Shown here piece after piece: positions 33,573 through 46,620 of a stretch of DNA of 64,000 bases. This DNA is from Plasmopara viticola (taxonomy: Eukaryota > Oomycota > Peronosporomycetes > Peronosporales > Peronosporaceae), in NCBI GenBank assembly GCA_001695595.3, contig MBPM02000038.1, positions 124,001 through 188,000 of the forward strand. The letters run 5' to 3'. Numbering within the stretch: the stretch's first letter is position 1; each line of letters begins with the position of its first letter. The notes below the pieces were generated by a model, which saw nothing but the letters and a program-made list of their open reading frames with translations, did no database searches and was not told where the DNA came from. Position numbers and translations under genes: made by a program.

Positions 33573-34758
33573 TTTAACGATAAATGTAATGTAATGTATT
33601 ACGTTATCGCGTTGCCAAGGTATGCACGTGCTAGGCTCAGTCTGGCTAGTCCACGGCATAGAGTGGTGTCCGCATACGTCGGGTCTCGTTCGGCGAACAA
33701 AGCATCCAGCACCGAGGTCGTGAGGGTCTTCCATTTCTTTCGGTCTTGTGTAAGGGTACGTACCACTTCGAGGTCTTGTGCTATCCGGAGTCGAAAGCCG
33801 GAGCCACGGGAAACAAGGTTGTGGTCGAGTGTTGAGGGGAGCGTGGTGCGGGGACGTCCGCGCCATTTTGCTGCGATGGAGAAGAAGTAGGCACGCATCT
33901 GGAGGTTAGCTGGAATGTCAGGATTGGGGCGAAGTACATGGCCAAACAGGCGCCAGCGAGCTTGTGTCAGTCGTAGTCTCAGCGGCCGCTCATCGCAGAG
34001 GTCGTAGAGTCTTGCATTCGAAATGTGTCGGGGGTAGCGATAGCCAAGAGCGTAGCGAAGCTGGCGGCGATGGAAACTCTCGAGACCGTGGAGCTCTGAC
34101 TTGGTAAGAGCCCAGGTGGCGCAGTTGTACAGAAGAATCGGTAGAACGTAGGTGTTGTACAATCGAATGCGGGTCTAGGGTGAGATGAGCGTGGGGCGGA
34201 GCCAGACGGACCAGAGGCGGTGGAGCGCGAGGGTGGCCAGGGACTTGCGTCGGGATAGATATTTAATATCGCCGAGGAGTGTTCCGAGCTTCTTAGTGTG
34301 GCGCCAGGTTTCTTCTTCGGATCGGGCGTGTCGAGTGGCGCCCGACGGGTTGCAGTGGCGGCGGATTTCGGTGACTTCGGTCTTGGCTTCGTTTTTTTTT
34401 TTTTTTTCAGGGTTAGAAGGAAGTCATCAATGCGGTGCTCACCTTTATCGTAGATCTTGGTTTCTCGGAGGCCAAGGATATCGACGCGGTAGCGCCGGAG
34501 ATCTTCGGGGAGTGTTTCGTGCTTCTTGCGCTTCGAACCTAGAGAATTCACATTAAAGGAGCCAATCCGGATGCGGTTGGCGCGGTTAAGGGCGTGGAAG
34601 GGGGTTTGGCCTGGTGCTGGAGACCGTCGCGTCGAGAGTGAGACTCGTTAGAGACCTGCAGATGCCCGAGAGCACCTGCCCGAAGCGCGCGAGCATTTAG
34701 CCCCCGCGCTTGGAAGGAGGGCGTCACACCAACCTTTTTCCGAAAATTTAACGATAAA
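33573..34758 (-). mobile_element. internally deleted LINE (non-LTR retrotransposon) with 12-bp target duplication
   Basis: The element spans 33585-34746, reads on the minus strand, and is bounded by TTTAACGATAAA at 33573-33584 and 34747-34758. From its 5' end: a leader of about 170 bp; the start of an apurinic endonuclease domain (IRIGSFNVNSLG, then YRVDILGLRETKI); a run of 16 A; then the C-terminal end of the reverse transcriptase protein (YLSRRKSLATLALHRLW; YVLPILLYNCATWALTKSEL; RWRLFGHVLRPNP). All the catalytic RT core is missing and a stop (TAG, near 34174) interrupts the frame. The 3' end is a TTACA-type repeat tail, not poly(A). It inserted only a few bases beyond the BAG-ACD poly(A) signal. 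Confidence 0.9.
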
Positions 34759-37700
34759 GTCATTAGAAATTGTCATAGGGGGTGATAAGAAAAAAACCTG
34801 CCACACCCAATAAATACTCCTCACAAAGCTAAGTTCTCGAAATGGCGCAAAAACAACTCAGCATCGAAGAATGAGAATTACTTTACCCACATTAGTGGAG
34901 CTTGACGAATTTGTGAAAGATTGGTCGCGATGAAAGGCACGACTCAATTTTCTTTTCAGCATAGGCGCGGTCACCTTGGCAACAATGTCGTTTGCAGCTC
35001 GTTCAAGGTTACGTTTACTTGTATTCGGATGCGGCGCGCTCTTTCCTTTTTCGTAAACAGAGGAAGAGCGTTATCACGTTTTTATCGGACAAGGCAAAAT
35101 GGGTTACACTTGCGTGATTGAATGTCTAGCAAGTATGGATTCGGATAGTGCAAAACTTTGGGGTGTATAGGTCAAGACGTAGCAAAAAAATCCGTGTAGT
35201 CTCGGAAACTTCCGTGTAAAAATTCTAAGATAGCTGAGTGAGCTTCCCGATTAACGAAGTCATTTACTAATACGTCTTTCAATGTGTCATCGCTCTAGCA
35301 CTTCGCTGTACACAAAAATGAGATACCTCGCGAAAAACATATATTCGGATATGCAGCATAAGCGCAACAATCTTAGTTTTCTAGAATATTCCGTGCGAAG
35401 ACGCATCAAAGTGTTTTTTTCGTACATCCTTTCATTCCGTTGTTGCCATCGCAGTTGGTATATGATCTACCACAAAAATTACTTGCGACTCGTTAAAATA
35501 GATGCGAGCTTAAAGGGCTTCTACAACTTTTGGTCTCGACACGTCTCAGTTTCTTTATGAGACTTGGAGCTATGTGTGGTTACTGCATAAGTGTAGCTGC
35601 TGGCACAGTCGAGATGCTTTCATTACTGCACATATTGCACTATTAACTTCATTCACACACGTTAAGCATCCGTGAATTGGGTCATAAAGAAAGTAATTCA
35701 TCAGACCGTCTAGTACTCATCTCGGTACAATGCATCTCGGCTCACATGCACATTCGAGAGCCTTGGGGCATGACTAATCACTTCTAAAGCACACCGCTCA
35801 AAGTGCTGATTCCAAACGATAAGCAACCATTCTTCCGCGTGAGAAAGTGATAGTTCCCGTCGAGAAAGCCATCGCATTGTACACTGTACATCCTGCCATA
35901 TTATTTTACAGCTACTTTCTTTCAAATTCGGCGCTTAGGCCGGGATAGTGGTCGCAATCAGCTTATCGCGAGCGTTTACGATGTGAAACTTGCGCTCAAG
36001 CTTTTTGATACAGAATACTGAAGTAGAACGGGAGACTTACTTTTCTAGCGAATCCCGCCTTGTTCTATGCTTAAAAGAGTGCGTCAATGACAGCTTTTTA
36101 GCAGAGGCCACCCCGCATAACGCCGTAATTGATTTAACAATCCAAGGAGGGTATCCTGGTGTTTCAAAAAAAATACAGATCTGATGGAGGTTTTATAAAT
36201 CGAGAACCAGTCTGCAAACTTGTTGCCTTCTTGAAGACCATTCAGACCGCTTCATCTAAAAGTCATGACGTGACGTTTACTTCTTCAAGCTAAGTGACCA
36301 CTTTTTTTGCTACGTCGTCGGCTTCACAGGCTTCTTTGTGCTATGTTATGGACATCTCGTCTAGCTCAAGCAGACCGTTCATTGACATAATAGAATTTAC
36401 GAATATCTTGCCTTTGATCGCATTGGGATCCTTAGGAAAAGTACATAGCCAAGGTCTCGGTGTGTCCGAAAGCCGTAATGAAAAACGATCCGCGCGTCCT
36501 AATTAGCACTATGCCTTGCCATCTGTTTCATAAATTAATTTTGGTCTTGAAGACATTTATATTGCTTTCTGTCGTCACGTTTGTGCATTGTTGCACAAGT
36601 ATCCACATTCGCGTTCTGCGATCATCAGATTCGGAATCAGCAAGCATTTACCGCTAAACGCGCATTAAAATGACAGCGCTTTAAGTTTTTCTAACCTCTT
36701 TTTCAAATTGGACTGTGTCACGCTCCTTGATGAGCATTACTCCTTAAGTTATGTGCTAGTCCACCTAAGAGAGAAAGTCAATTTATTAGCATATTATGGC
36801 GCACATTTGCTTTTCTATGATGTTGCTCGCGACGGACATACGACGGGCGCAGCTTTAAGCTAGGGAATTTAGCTTTAACAATCTAAGCTGTTTTCATCAA
36901 TACATTATCTGGGGACCGAAGCATCAAATTCGCGTCACAGAAGATATCGAGCGGTCGTTTCGTAAAAAAGGTACACAGCCGAGCATCCCTGACATGAACA
37001 CCTTCGACCTTTTTCATGAGTAAAGGTCTCCTTATTGAGGGGCAGAAGTCGAGCAATATCTCTGCAAAGTAGCAATCTCACGCACTCGAGGCACAAAAAT
37101 TGGTAGGTCAAACTTTATATGATAGCTAGGAGCACATTGGACGAGCACGCTCAAATCTGAGCAGTTCAAAGCTGATGTGGAGAAGCTTCCTACCCTCAAA
37201 TCAATACTTGCATTGAGTATTTTTTTCGTTGAAAATTCAGCTAAACTGCACAACCTCGATCTGTTCGTGATCTATATCCACTACGCACAAGGATACGATC
37301 GCCTCACCTATCGTAGAAAGTGGACATGCTATATATAATTTTCTGTAGTGTACTGCTGACTTGACGGATAAACCAATGCTCGACAAATGAGCTATTGCGA
37401 CGCTTAAGCTGTAAGCTACAGGTGTAGCCTAATCTTCATGGCACAAGCTGATTGCATGTGCGTAACTCTACTAAAGATCTCGGAAGGCGATGAGTTTGGA
37501 GATTAGCACAAAAAGCTGTCGATGCGGTTGAGTACGAGGCTGCATCAACTTCTAATGAAAGCCGGGCTGTTGCTGTACAAGTCTAGTTCGGGCCACCGAT
37601 TGGCTCAAAATGTGGATTCAAAATTGTGTCTCGGTAGAAGCTCTTGACAAACCGATTTGCATTCATCTTAACTGAAAAAAGATGAATGGCAACGCTATCA

Positions 37701-39269
37701 AGGTTTCTGCGCATATATGCACTCATGCGAAGTGATCCAGCTGGTAAATTTCTCGCAAAAAGCGGCCTAACTATTGGCGAGCTTGCTAATGCCATTGCAG
37801 TATTGGCAATTGCATTACGTTCGGCCAGTCAAATGCAGCGGTAAACAACACTAGTATTGCGGTATTTGCTGACTTTAATGGCAGAAGTGACTGGCACGGT
37901 CAACAATGTCTTACTATCAGCGCTGTTTTCCAACTGTGACCTTTAAAAGCTCGGACATTTAGAGCGATAGGGTCCTGAACACTTCACGGCTTATTTGGAA
38001 AGATTTTTTGGGTGTTAATTACATGCTCAAATGGACCATCTGCAGACTGATGGCCAAATACACGAGTGAATAACGTCGTCGACGATGTATTGCACAGTGT
38101 GTTTTTGTACACCTAAAAGCCTCCTACTCTTACTTATCGAGTTTGCGTTTACAAGGTCCATTATGCCTTAAGCCAATCTACCCAACGGTATTAGCTGAAC
38201 TTTATACTCCACTTTCGATTTCTCTGTGTAGCTCTTAATTTGATGGTGACTGTACAGTAGAGCGTCTTCTTTTCTTAAATACCTTTATTCGTCAAAGACA
38301 TCGAGTCGAAATGACTATCTCAAGTCACGTGTGCGATCAAAGGGCTGCAAGCTAAGATACGTAAACGCAGTATTTTGACGGAGAGAGAGATGAAATATAA
38401 ATATACATAATATAAGGCTGTCATACAAAATGTAAAGCTGAGGACCACGCATAACGTCAAAATATACTTTGAAAGTCTGTGTCGAGTTGCAGGTACTGCT
38501 GTCGCTAAGTCTACACTGTTCCGCACTTAGCTGGACAATCTAAAGCTGTGAGCTGAGCGTACACTCTCGATATTCGCAAAACGATGCGAGCACACCGAGC
38601 TTTCGATGTGAGCTTCCTCTGCCATATTCATACCCAGGCATATTACACTCGGTCAAAGAATCCACACAAGCGCTAAAACAATAATACGTAGGTACAGCTC
38701 CGAAAGCCAACCCAACTGCTGGCATTAATTTGGGCACGAATTACCACAATCTCTGTCGCGAGGAGACCTAATTGAGCGACTAACTCGTGGAGCGACGCTA
38801 CTACGCTATCAAGGCTGGAAATCAAATATATAAGCCCTGAAAATCATAAAGCTAAGGCACCCTGTTCGTGTTGTAGCAAAGTCAGTCGAAACCTTCGGCC
38901 TTAGGGTACTGCAAAGACACTAAGGGAAAGCACTTGACACTGAGCCATTTTTACCGCAATGAAAGGCAAAACATTATAATAGAGCATTCTCGCTCAAAAC
39001 AGACGCCATAGTCAAGCTCACAATTTTGTACAGATAAGCTGAAGTATTTAATTTGAGAGCGCATAAGAGTAAAGAAGTATTTGTGTCAAGACTACCCAAG
39101 CATCGAAGCTGTGTCGAATTAAAGCGATCAGCTTTTTTCGCGTGACTATTTTGCCGCTACCAGAGTTGGAAGACGGCAGAGTTTGCCTCGATGACTTTCG
39201 TGACGATGTGTAGGCATTGCTCGTGGAAGCATAATGTCGCGGGTCAAATGTCACACGATGGCAATTCGG

Positions 39270-39395
39270 TGGCAGTCGCCGACAAGTCTTCAGCTGAGTA
39301 AACTCTGATCCGGGTATCGTACCACTCGCACACAATCTCCTTCGAAGCTGTTGCGAAGTAGATCATACTCTTGTGCTTTTGTACCTAGCGTTATA
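39270..39395. repeat. old dispersed repeat, member 2
   Basis: Partner of 20850-20985; see that entry for the shared blocks. Same orientation, heavily diverged. Confidence 0.5.
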
Positions 39396-41428
39396 GCTTC
39401 CTCCGTAATCTTGAGTCTTTTCGATAAGGCGTGAGTGCCACCGGTAAAGTTTGTAGTACCAGAGCAAGAGCGCAGCGTACAGTCAAGCTGGATACATATC
39501 GCTCGGTTCTTGATTCGCGAGCAAGAGCCAGATTCGTTACCGACGAGCAGGTCATGATCACCCTTAAGTCAAGCTAGCGAATGATACGTCTTGATAAAAG
39601 CGCAAAGACATCGTACGGCAATTGACTATCCTTCTATCTACGTGCACAGACGCACAAGAGCCACAACGTACGATCAAATCTTAGAAATTGTGTTGTGCCT
39701 TGACGAACCCTTAGTGAGAGGAACGTGTAGCACTGATAGGCTGCTAACTCAGCAGAATTTTTGTACGCAGGCTACCGTGCGTGTTGGCCGGATAAAACTC
39801 GCAAATGCTCCATGTCAGCGACTCATCAAGACTATTCTCTATGGAGAAATGACTCATCAGGCCACAGAGTGCGTGGGTGGGCAGTGAGTACACCCGCCAC
39901 GTATTTTTTTGACGCACTGCCTCGCGTGTGTGCGGCTGAGTGGGCGTGGCGTATCAGAAACGACAATCGTAAGACTACTCAGCTTGGTAATACAAGCTGC
40001 TGTGAGCACGGACCTCGTCTTGAGAGCTTTTACGATTAATCCTTTAGAATTAGATTAAGCAGGTCGTGGTCAAACATAATTGCAATGTTGGGCAGTGGAT
40101 GACCGACACGCGTGTTGCGAGCGTGCTCTACAAGCGCATAACTGCCATCCTACGGCACAATCGTAATGGCTGCTTACAAAGTAACAGATACTATATATCT
40201 TACAACGACACAGTTCATTGGTACCCATTACTTCAAAATGCACTTAAAGTGGCATATAGGGACCTTGACAGCCGGCAGGTATTTACAAATGCCTGCCTTG
40301 GTATGATCAGTCAAAAGCTTGTTGTGGTCCAGAAAATTTTGTACCAGACGCTTTGAAGTGGCCAAGAAGTTTGATAGCCCCCAAAAAAATTATTGTAATG
40401 CACATTATTGTACGACGCCGCCGCCAGAGTCAAGCCCAGTAATAGGTAAAGCGATGGATTTCCCTCACCATAAAAGTTGAACGTCTCATATCGACACCGT
40501 CGCATTCATCAGCGTCTTAGATCTGTAGATTTGACCCGACACTAAACCTCCAAGTGTGAGCTGCCTAGAAAGCACGGTAGTCTGCATAAAAGTATTTTGC
40601 AGAGCTGACATCTTAGCTATCATTGCCTCACGTGTCTCACAATGACTATTTGTCGAGAAAGCAGCCCGACGACTTGTTCACCTGCATCTGACATGGTATC
40701 CCGGTTAATCTCGACCAGCTCGTCAGGCACGAACTTGTAGTTTGCCTACGATCTCACTGTGGCTGTTCCGCATGCTCTGTTGCGCCTCACCAAGATTACT
40801 GAATATAATCATTGACTCATCAGCCAATCGGAGATCGGGCATATAGTACGTGTATGCGCAGTGAACACACTGGCCACGCACTACCACGCAGTGTTTGATG
40901 CATGGGCTAGTCAGTGTGCGGCTCATGCGAGCGCGGTGTATAAAAGATACTATCTTAAGACTAGTCGACTTGAGCTGCTGTGAGCTCAAATATCACCAAA
41001 TGGGAGCACTCCCCTATTTATTTTTTGTTGCGAAGGTCTAAAGATCGTAGTCGGTAATGAGGATTATAACTTGTCACTCAAAAGAGTGGATGATAATGCG
41101 AGTGCTCTTTAAGAGTGATCGTGTCGTCATCTGTCGGCATAACACTGTCGTGTGGTATTCGAAATTAGATTTTTTTTATTTAAAATGTCCCCTATAAAAA
41201 AAAGTAGTCAGCTAATTGAGGGAGTTTATCTTAAATTGACGCTTAGAGCTCATTAGATTTGTGTGCGGATTTAAGTAAGCTTTAAGAGTCCCAACGATGA
41301 TGTATGACAAACTTTTTGAAGCAAAATATACTGCTTGTACATTCTTTAAGAGCCTGGTTGTGATATGGGAGAGTGTAGCGGGACTACAAGAACCGAGCGT
41401 GTATCACACTAGTATTCGACAACACCAT

Positions 41429-41452
41429 ATTATGCGACATAAGTCGCATAAT
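41429..41452. repeat. short perfect hairpin
   Basis: Arms ATTATGCGAC (41429-41438) and its complement (41443-41452) with a 4-base loop. No gene nearby. Confidence 0.6.
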
Positions 41453-43129
41453 GTTTTGAGCATTTACAAGTAAACATGACAATGCACTAGGAAAAAAACG
41501 AAACTTTACATGGTCTCGTCACCACGCTCGATACGTATTAGAAAAAAAATGCCACGCTTGATATCAAGGTTTTTGTCACCAAAACGTTTCAAAAATCCTA
41601 CATAATCCAGCAGGTACATCACATCTTGAAATTGAGGCTGACGATTACTCTTAAATTAGTCTGAGAGTAACTCGCTAAAAGTAAAAAGCAAATTTACTGA
41701 TTTAAGCGTACGCTTTCTCAACGATAAAGGCTACAGCAGTCTCGCTGGACAATGGGCTGCCCAAGAAATGACTCTGTTCTATTTAAGCTTTTAAACTTCA
41801 CAGCCAGGCATATATATCCATTGAAGCGTCTACGCTAGCCAGTAAACTAATCTATTTCCATTAAGATTTCCTAAAGCATAAGTTATTCGTTTATGACTGA
41901 CGGCAATTGTTTGCCAGCCCACAAAATTACCGTTCTTCATAAGAATAAGCATGACTAGATATTGGGCATGCACGAGTTCTTAATCATTTTACAAGAAAAA
42001 GCGAAAAGTATTAGCCGCCCAATTCGCGACAGCTGAGCTTTGATAAGTCATTTTGCTACTTGTTGTGTCAATGGTTCCTTCAAATGTAAGTCTTAGCAAA
42101 TATATATGCAAAATAAATGCAGAAGGTATCGAAGGTACTGTAACATCACTTGAGGTAGACGTGACGATTTTTATTTTCATTCTTGTTGAGCAGTAAGCAT
42201 ATCCCGGTGTCAGCACCAGTTGCCGAAGACGCTATCGATAATGCACTAAATATGTACAGCACAACAGCACAGGCAGGAAGCATTTGTTGAAAGTATTGAC
42301 GTTTTTTGCAAGCGGGTAGCATAGATCCACTAAAATAAGTGGATACCGCATCTTTAAAGGACATCATAGTAGCATAATCGACAGTAACAAACAATGCTTT
42401 GCAACAATGAGTAACACCGTCTTACGAGTTAACAACAAAGCTCTATGCGATAATAACACAGTCAATCATGACGCAGCGGGTAACACAGGTACTTACACGG
42501 GTACCAACAGCGGGTAGCAAAATTTGGTAGAGATTGATTCAGGTGTACAAGATACGATGGGCGGCATAGGTTAGCAGATGACAATTTAGAGCGGGTATCG
42601 TAGCTCCAAAATGCCCTTTTTGGGTGCCACAAACGGCCTTATGGCTGAAATTGATCGCTTATCCGCAAAAATAATCGATTTTATCAGTGGCTGTCGCGAG
42701 TTGGACAAGAGAGCTTCAGTTAAATGTACTATCGGAATTTTCAGAGTCATCAAATCCACGTAACAAATCGCTACTAATGTGGTGGTCTCCAAATTGTTTT
42801 TTGTGAGCACGTCCTGCCTATCTTCAATCACTCTCTCAAATAAAGCCTGTAAGGCGGGGTCTTAGCTTGAAGCAATCAACCCTGGGTTTCCATGTGGTCA
42901 AAGACCCGGTTATGAGACAGCGATACTGATCCAGCCGTTCATTGGCCCTGTTGCTAGATGAACCATTTTGTTAAATCACTCAGCAAAAAATACGAGGCAC
43001 TGTTGGTGCCAAATCAACACTGTTTGTTATTGCCAGGCCGAGCCCAAAATTCATACTTGTAAGCCTTCAACAGCGCAATAGCACCGACAGCCTTGTCAAT
43101 GGTGTGGCCGCCTTCGACGAGAGCTTCAC

Positions 43130-43960
43130 CCGCTAGCACCTTTCAAACGTATTCACATATGTGTCGATCCAAGGGTGCTTACCGTGCTATATGTCTTTTC
43201 TTAGTCAAGAAGACCACCAAGCGAAGCATCAGGAGCCTCATGGATTAATTTTTCCAATTCTTGTAATTTTGACCTACTACGCGTGGTCTATCACCTTGAT
43301 CAAAGCTGTACTACAATAATTTAGCTTTCATTGAGGGCTAATGTAGCCTCATTTTTAACAATGCTGGCTTTAAATCATCGTTTTGTACTGCCCTTAGCAG
43401 AGCTTGTCACATGTCATCTCGTGCGTTCGTGCCACAATGAATTGTGTTACGCAATTATAAAATGAGCTAGTTTGAAGACTGAGTGACGCAATCACACACC
43501 AGCCAACTTTCATAAAGCCTACTTCACCACACAGCTATACAACGTGAGGAACAAAAGCCACTCTGCGATAGGTGAGGTGACAGTGTCGCAGTACTTACTG
43601 ACACACGATATGTTTGTATCGAAGAGGCATAGGGCTTAGAAGATAGACCTTGATCTTGACAAGAGCATACTTCATCGCAGTTAGCTCCTTTGTCGTAAAG
43701 TTTTCCCAAGAGCCTTAGGCCAAAGTGATTTAGCGCAAATACTTAATCTCAGTGTCTGCTTGTATTAGTGCACTGACACTGGCATCAATTGACACCTTAC
43801 GAATAGTGCTTAACGGTCTTCTAGATCTACTAAGGCCATGTTCGGCGATTACGTCAGGCTTTCCTTGATCTTGTCAAACGCCTCTTGGCATTTAACTCTT
43901 TACATCGAATTTATATTCTTTTCAACATAGGCCGGACCAAGGTCCAGGTGCTTATGGGTC
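43130..43960 (-). mobile_element. Ty3/gypsy pol relic (RT end, RNase H, integrase zinc finger)
   Basis: Read on the minus strand, in order: KCQEAFDKIKESLT (RT-RNase H border, about 43920-43880), then FTTKELTAMKYALVKIKVYLL (about 43700-43635, RNase H), then ELEKLIHEAPDASLGGLLD followed by EKTYSTV (about 43260-43185, the H-rich integrase finger region). Stops and frame changes occur between and inside these blocks. No LTRs were found. The element is dead and more diverged than the one at 56.3-60.4 kb. Confidence 0.7.
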
Positions 43961-46620
43961 CTCATCACTTGAGTTGTGTGAGTGATTGGCCATACAAGGA
44001 AGGAAAAAAAATCTAGTGCTCAGCTTATACTTTGATCTCTTAGCATAAAACTCCTTAGAATTGATTTTTACTGTGTCACTGATGTGCGTATCTACACTAG
44101 CGTAGCGCATATTCGTGCGCATGCACCCGAATACTGTTCACAGGTGCACAATGGTGTTTCACAAGTCACTTCTTCCATGATCTAAACGACTGTGCGCAGA
44201 AATAGCAGGAATGTATGCCTGTACATACGCCGTCTGAGCCCTGGACAAATGTTTTGGGACGATTGCAGTCCGCAAACGCATTTGATATATTGTGTGCACT
44301 GCACGTTGTATATTTTTCCCAGCACATACATTTCATGAGTCGAAGTTTGTGCCGGGGTAATGGCTGCAAATAGCGTATTATTAGCGCACACAATGCGCCG
44401 CTAGTGACTTGAATTTTTGTACGGCCTGGAGCGGGACTACTTACTATATCCACCATACCCACCTCGTGCTTTGCACGAAAAAATGTCCAATACTTTCTTT
44501 GGTAAAGATCACTGCCGATTTACGTACATTTGGTTTCTAAAATCAATTTCTTACACTTCTACCAGGTGGTAATGTTAAAGGCAGGTCTCGGGAAACCATA
44601 TTTATATTCCATGTTTTGGGGAGAACCTTTGTATCTTTCTGATCTTCTTGATCTAATCCTGGAAAAAATTTGATCTCTTTTCTAGGTTCAATGACTACCA
44701 CCTCGGCTATGCTGTTAGCTCTACAAGCTCTATCGAGCTCTGCCATAATTGTCTTATCAACCGTAAGAAGCGTATCTATTCACTGGTGTAATATGCTTCA
44801 GGCTGGTACTCATATGTAGCGATAGGGCCTGCCTTGGCGTGAAGCCAGCCATATCACTGATGACATGCAGCAAATATATGCGTCAATATACCTGCGGTAA
44901 TAGAGCTTCGCTCATACTACTTTAGCCTAATGCCAGCCACACCATCACTGATATGCAGTGTATATGTCTTTACAAGGGTATTGCGTGGTTTAAGAGCAAC
45001 CAGCGCAATTATTTCTTGTCCTCAACACCAGTCGTAATCCTTTCCATCAATCCAATGCGAAACAAACGGATCGAATAGGCTCAGTGTCCCCACCAAAACG
45101 CTTCTACTTCCTTGCCGACAAACAAATCAGAGTCGGTATTGTCCTAGCCACTTCGTGCTAGCCAAGACAAGTCCAAACAGCGATAAGCACTACCAAAGTC
45201 GAAAACATTTGCTCTTAGATCTACCATGCAGTAAAATTTACCGCTGTCGTCTAACGAACTGTGACAAACTCACGCGGTTGCGTTCGTATATATGGCTGAC
45301 CTGCTTCGACAGTAAAGTGTCAAACGTAATTGTCTGACTTACAGACTCGACAATGTCAGTTCAATGTTTACTGAAACCCTTTACGGCTACCTCAACGATA
45401 AGTAAGCTAGGCTTGTTAGCACACTCTACTTCATAGGTTACAGATCCAAGAGCACCCTACTTTCACTTCTCGCTGAGGTTAGACAGCGAGAAGCGAAAGT
45501 CTGCTATCGATTCTCCGTGGCATATTCTGCTCTGTGTGAAAATCATTTATAAATACAGTGAAGCTGGCTTCTTTAAAAGAGGTTTGGTGACCATTTCAGC
45601 CAGCAGAGCGGAAAAAGTCCACCGAATACTTCTTAATTTGTAAATGCTCTAGCCATCGTGACTGCACGCGGCATGTCTAGTTAAACGGCAAAAGTATTTG
45701 TACAGCTAGCGCTTTGGCTCATTCTATGTGAAAATGCCGCTATAGCTGAGGCATATCACGCAAGTGCCCATCGTGTGCTCTATCACGAAGCTTCAGTTTG
45801 GCCAAAAAACCATTCCCTAGTGATTTATCCACAAAAGAAAGGACATCGTGCTCGCTTCAATCCTTTGATGATCGAAAGACAAGTTACTTCCTCCCTTCGA
45901 AAGTCTTTGCACTCATCAGGGGCGACTTCAATCTAGTTGGAGCACCCGGCTTGGACACTAGCGTCACTGTCAAAAAAAACATCGTCATCCTCTGCTTAAG
46001 ACGCTTTCACATAATGTTTAGAGAACTTTTAGTCGAGTACTGTTCGCGTCGAATCATTGTGCAACTAAATTTTGCAGGCCTTAAGAATTATTTAGTGCAC
46101 TAAGGCAAACAAATATACTGCTCTATCCACAAAGAGGACCAGTCTGAAGGATCAGCTGTACATTGACTGCAAGTACTACCACGTACAGTCAACTTGCCGT
46201 ATCTCTTTGTTTATTTCAGGTCCTTGACATTCGCTTAAAATATAAATATCAATACAAGCCCCTCGTCGCTGCTCAAGACTTCCAGTTAGTCATACTTAAC
46301 ACAAGCCGTGTTTTGTGAATGTGAACTTAACTTGAGTCAAGCAAAACATTTTTTTCCTGTGGGTTCTTTACTCTACTTTCGCCTACTAAAATGCGATCGT
46401 GGCTATTTGCTTTCATCTTATTGATTTTCCAAACATCATGTACAGTAGTATCACCAACCAGTGTGGCACACATCAATCCCGTTTCATGTAATATTGCGCT
46501 TTCTATAAAACAGCTTTTATGTATGTATGCCTCTTAAAGTGGGAGAATATCGTTTTGTTAAATTAATAGTCAGAACACCCCAGTAATATGTAACGTATGA
46601 CGCGATGTGAATAGATAACC
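43961..46620. other. non-coding; possible upstream part of the gypsy relic
   Basis: Minus-strand open frames at 44166-44462 and 44543-44746 lie where the upstream gag or protease part of the relic would be, but I cannot match them. A hairpin at 45460-45499 has 16-bp arms with one mismatch and an 8-base loop. Otherwise nothing recognised. Confidence 0.35.
45460..45499. repeat. 16-bp inverted repeat
   Basis: Arms 45460-45475 and 45484-45499 pair with one mismatch around an 8-base loop. Could be a foldback remnant; no neighbouring gene. Confidence 0.6.

Larger units (their letters stand above)
34759..43100. other. 8.3-kb gene desert
   Basis: No supportable gene on either strand. Holds a diverged dispersed repeat (39270-39395) and small hairpins at 40271-40295 (11-bp arms, one mismatch) and 41429-41452 (10-bp perfect arms). 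The rest is probably mobile DNA decayed beyond recognition. Confidence 0.4.

Noticed and set aside
33979..34551. 190-codon minus frame in the LINE as a single protein
   Set aside because: Only its first 50 residues are endonuclease; after the A16 run it is out of frame with the real RT coding phase.
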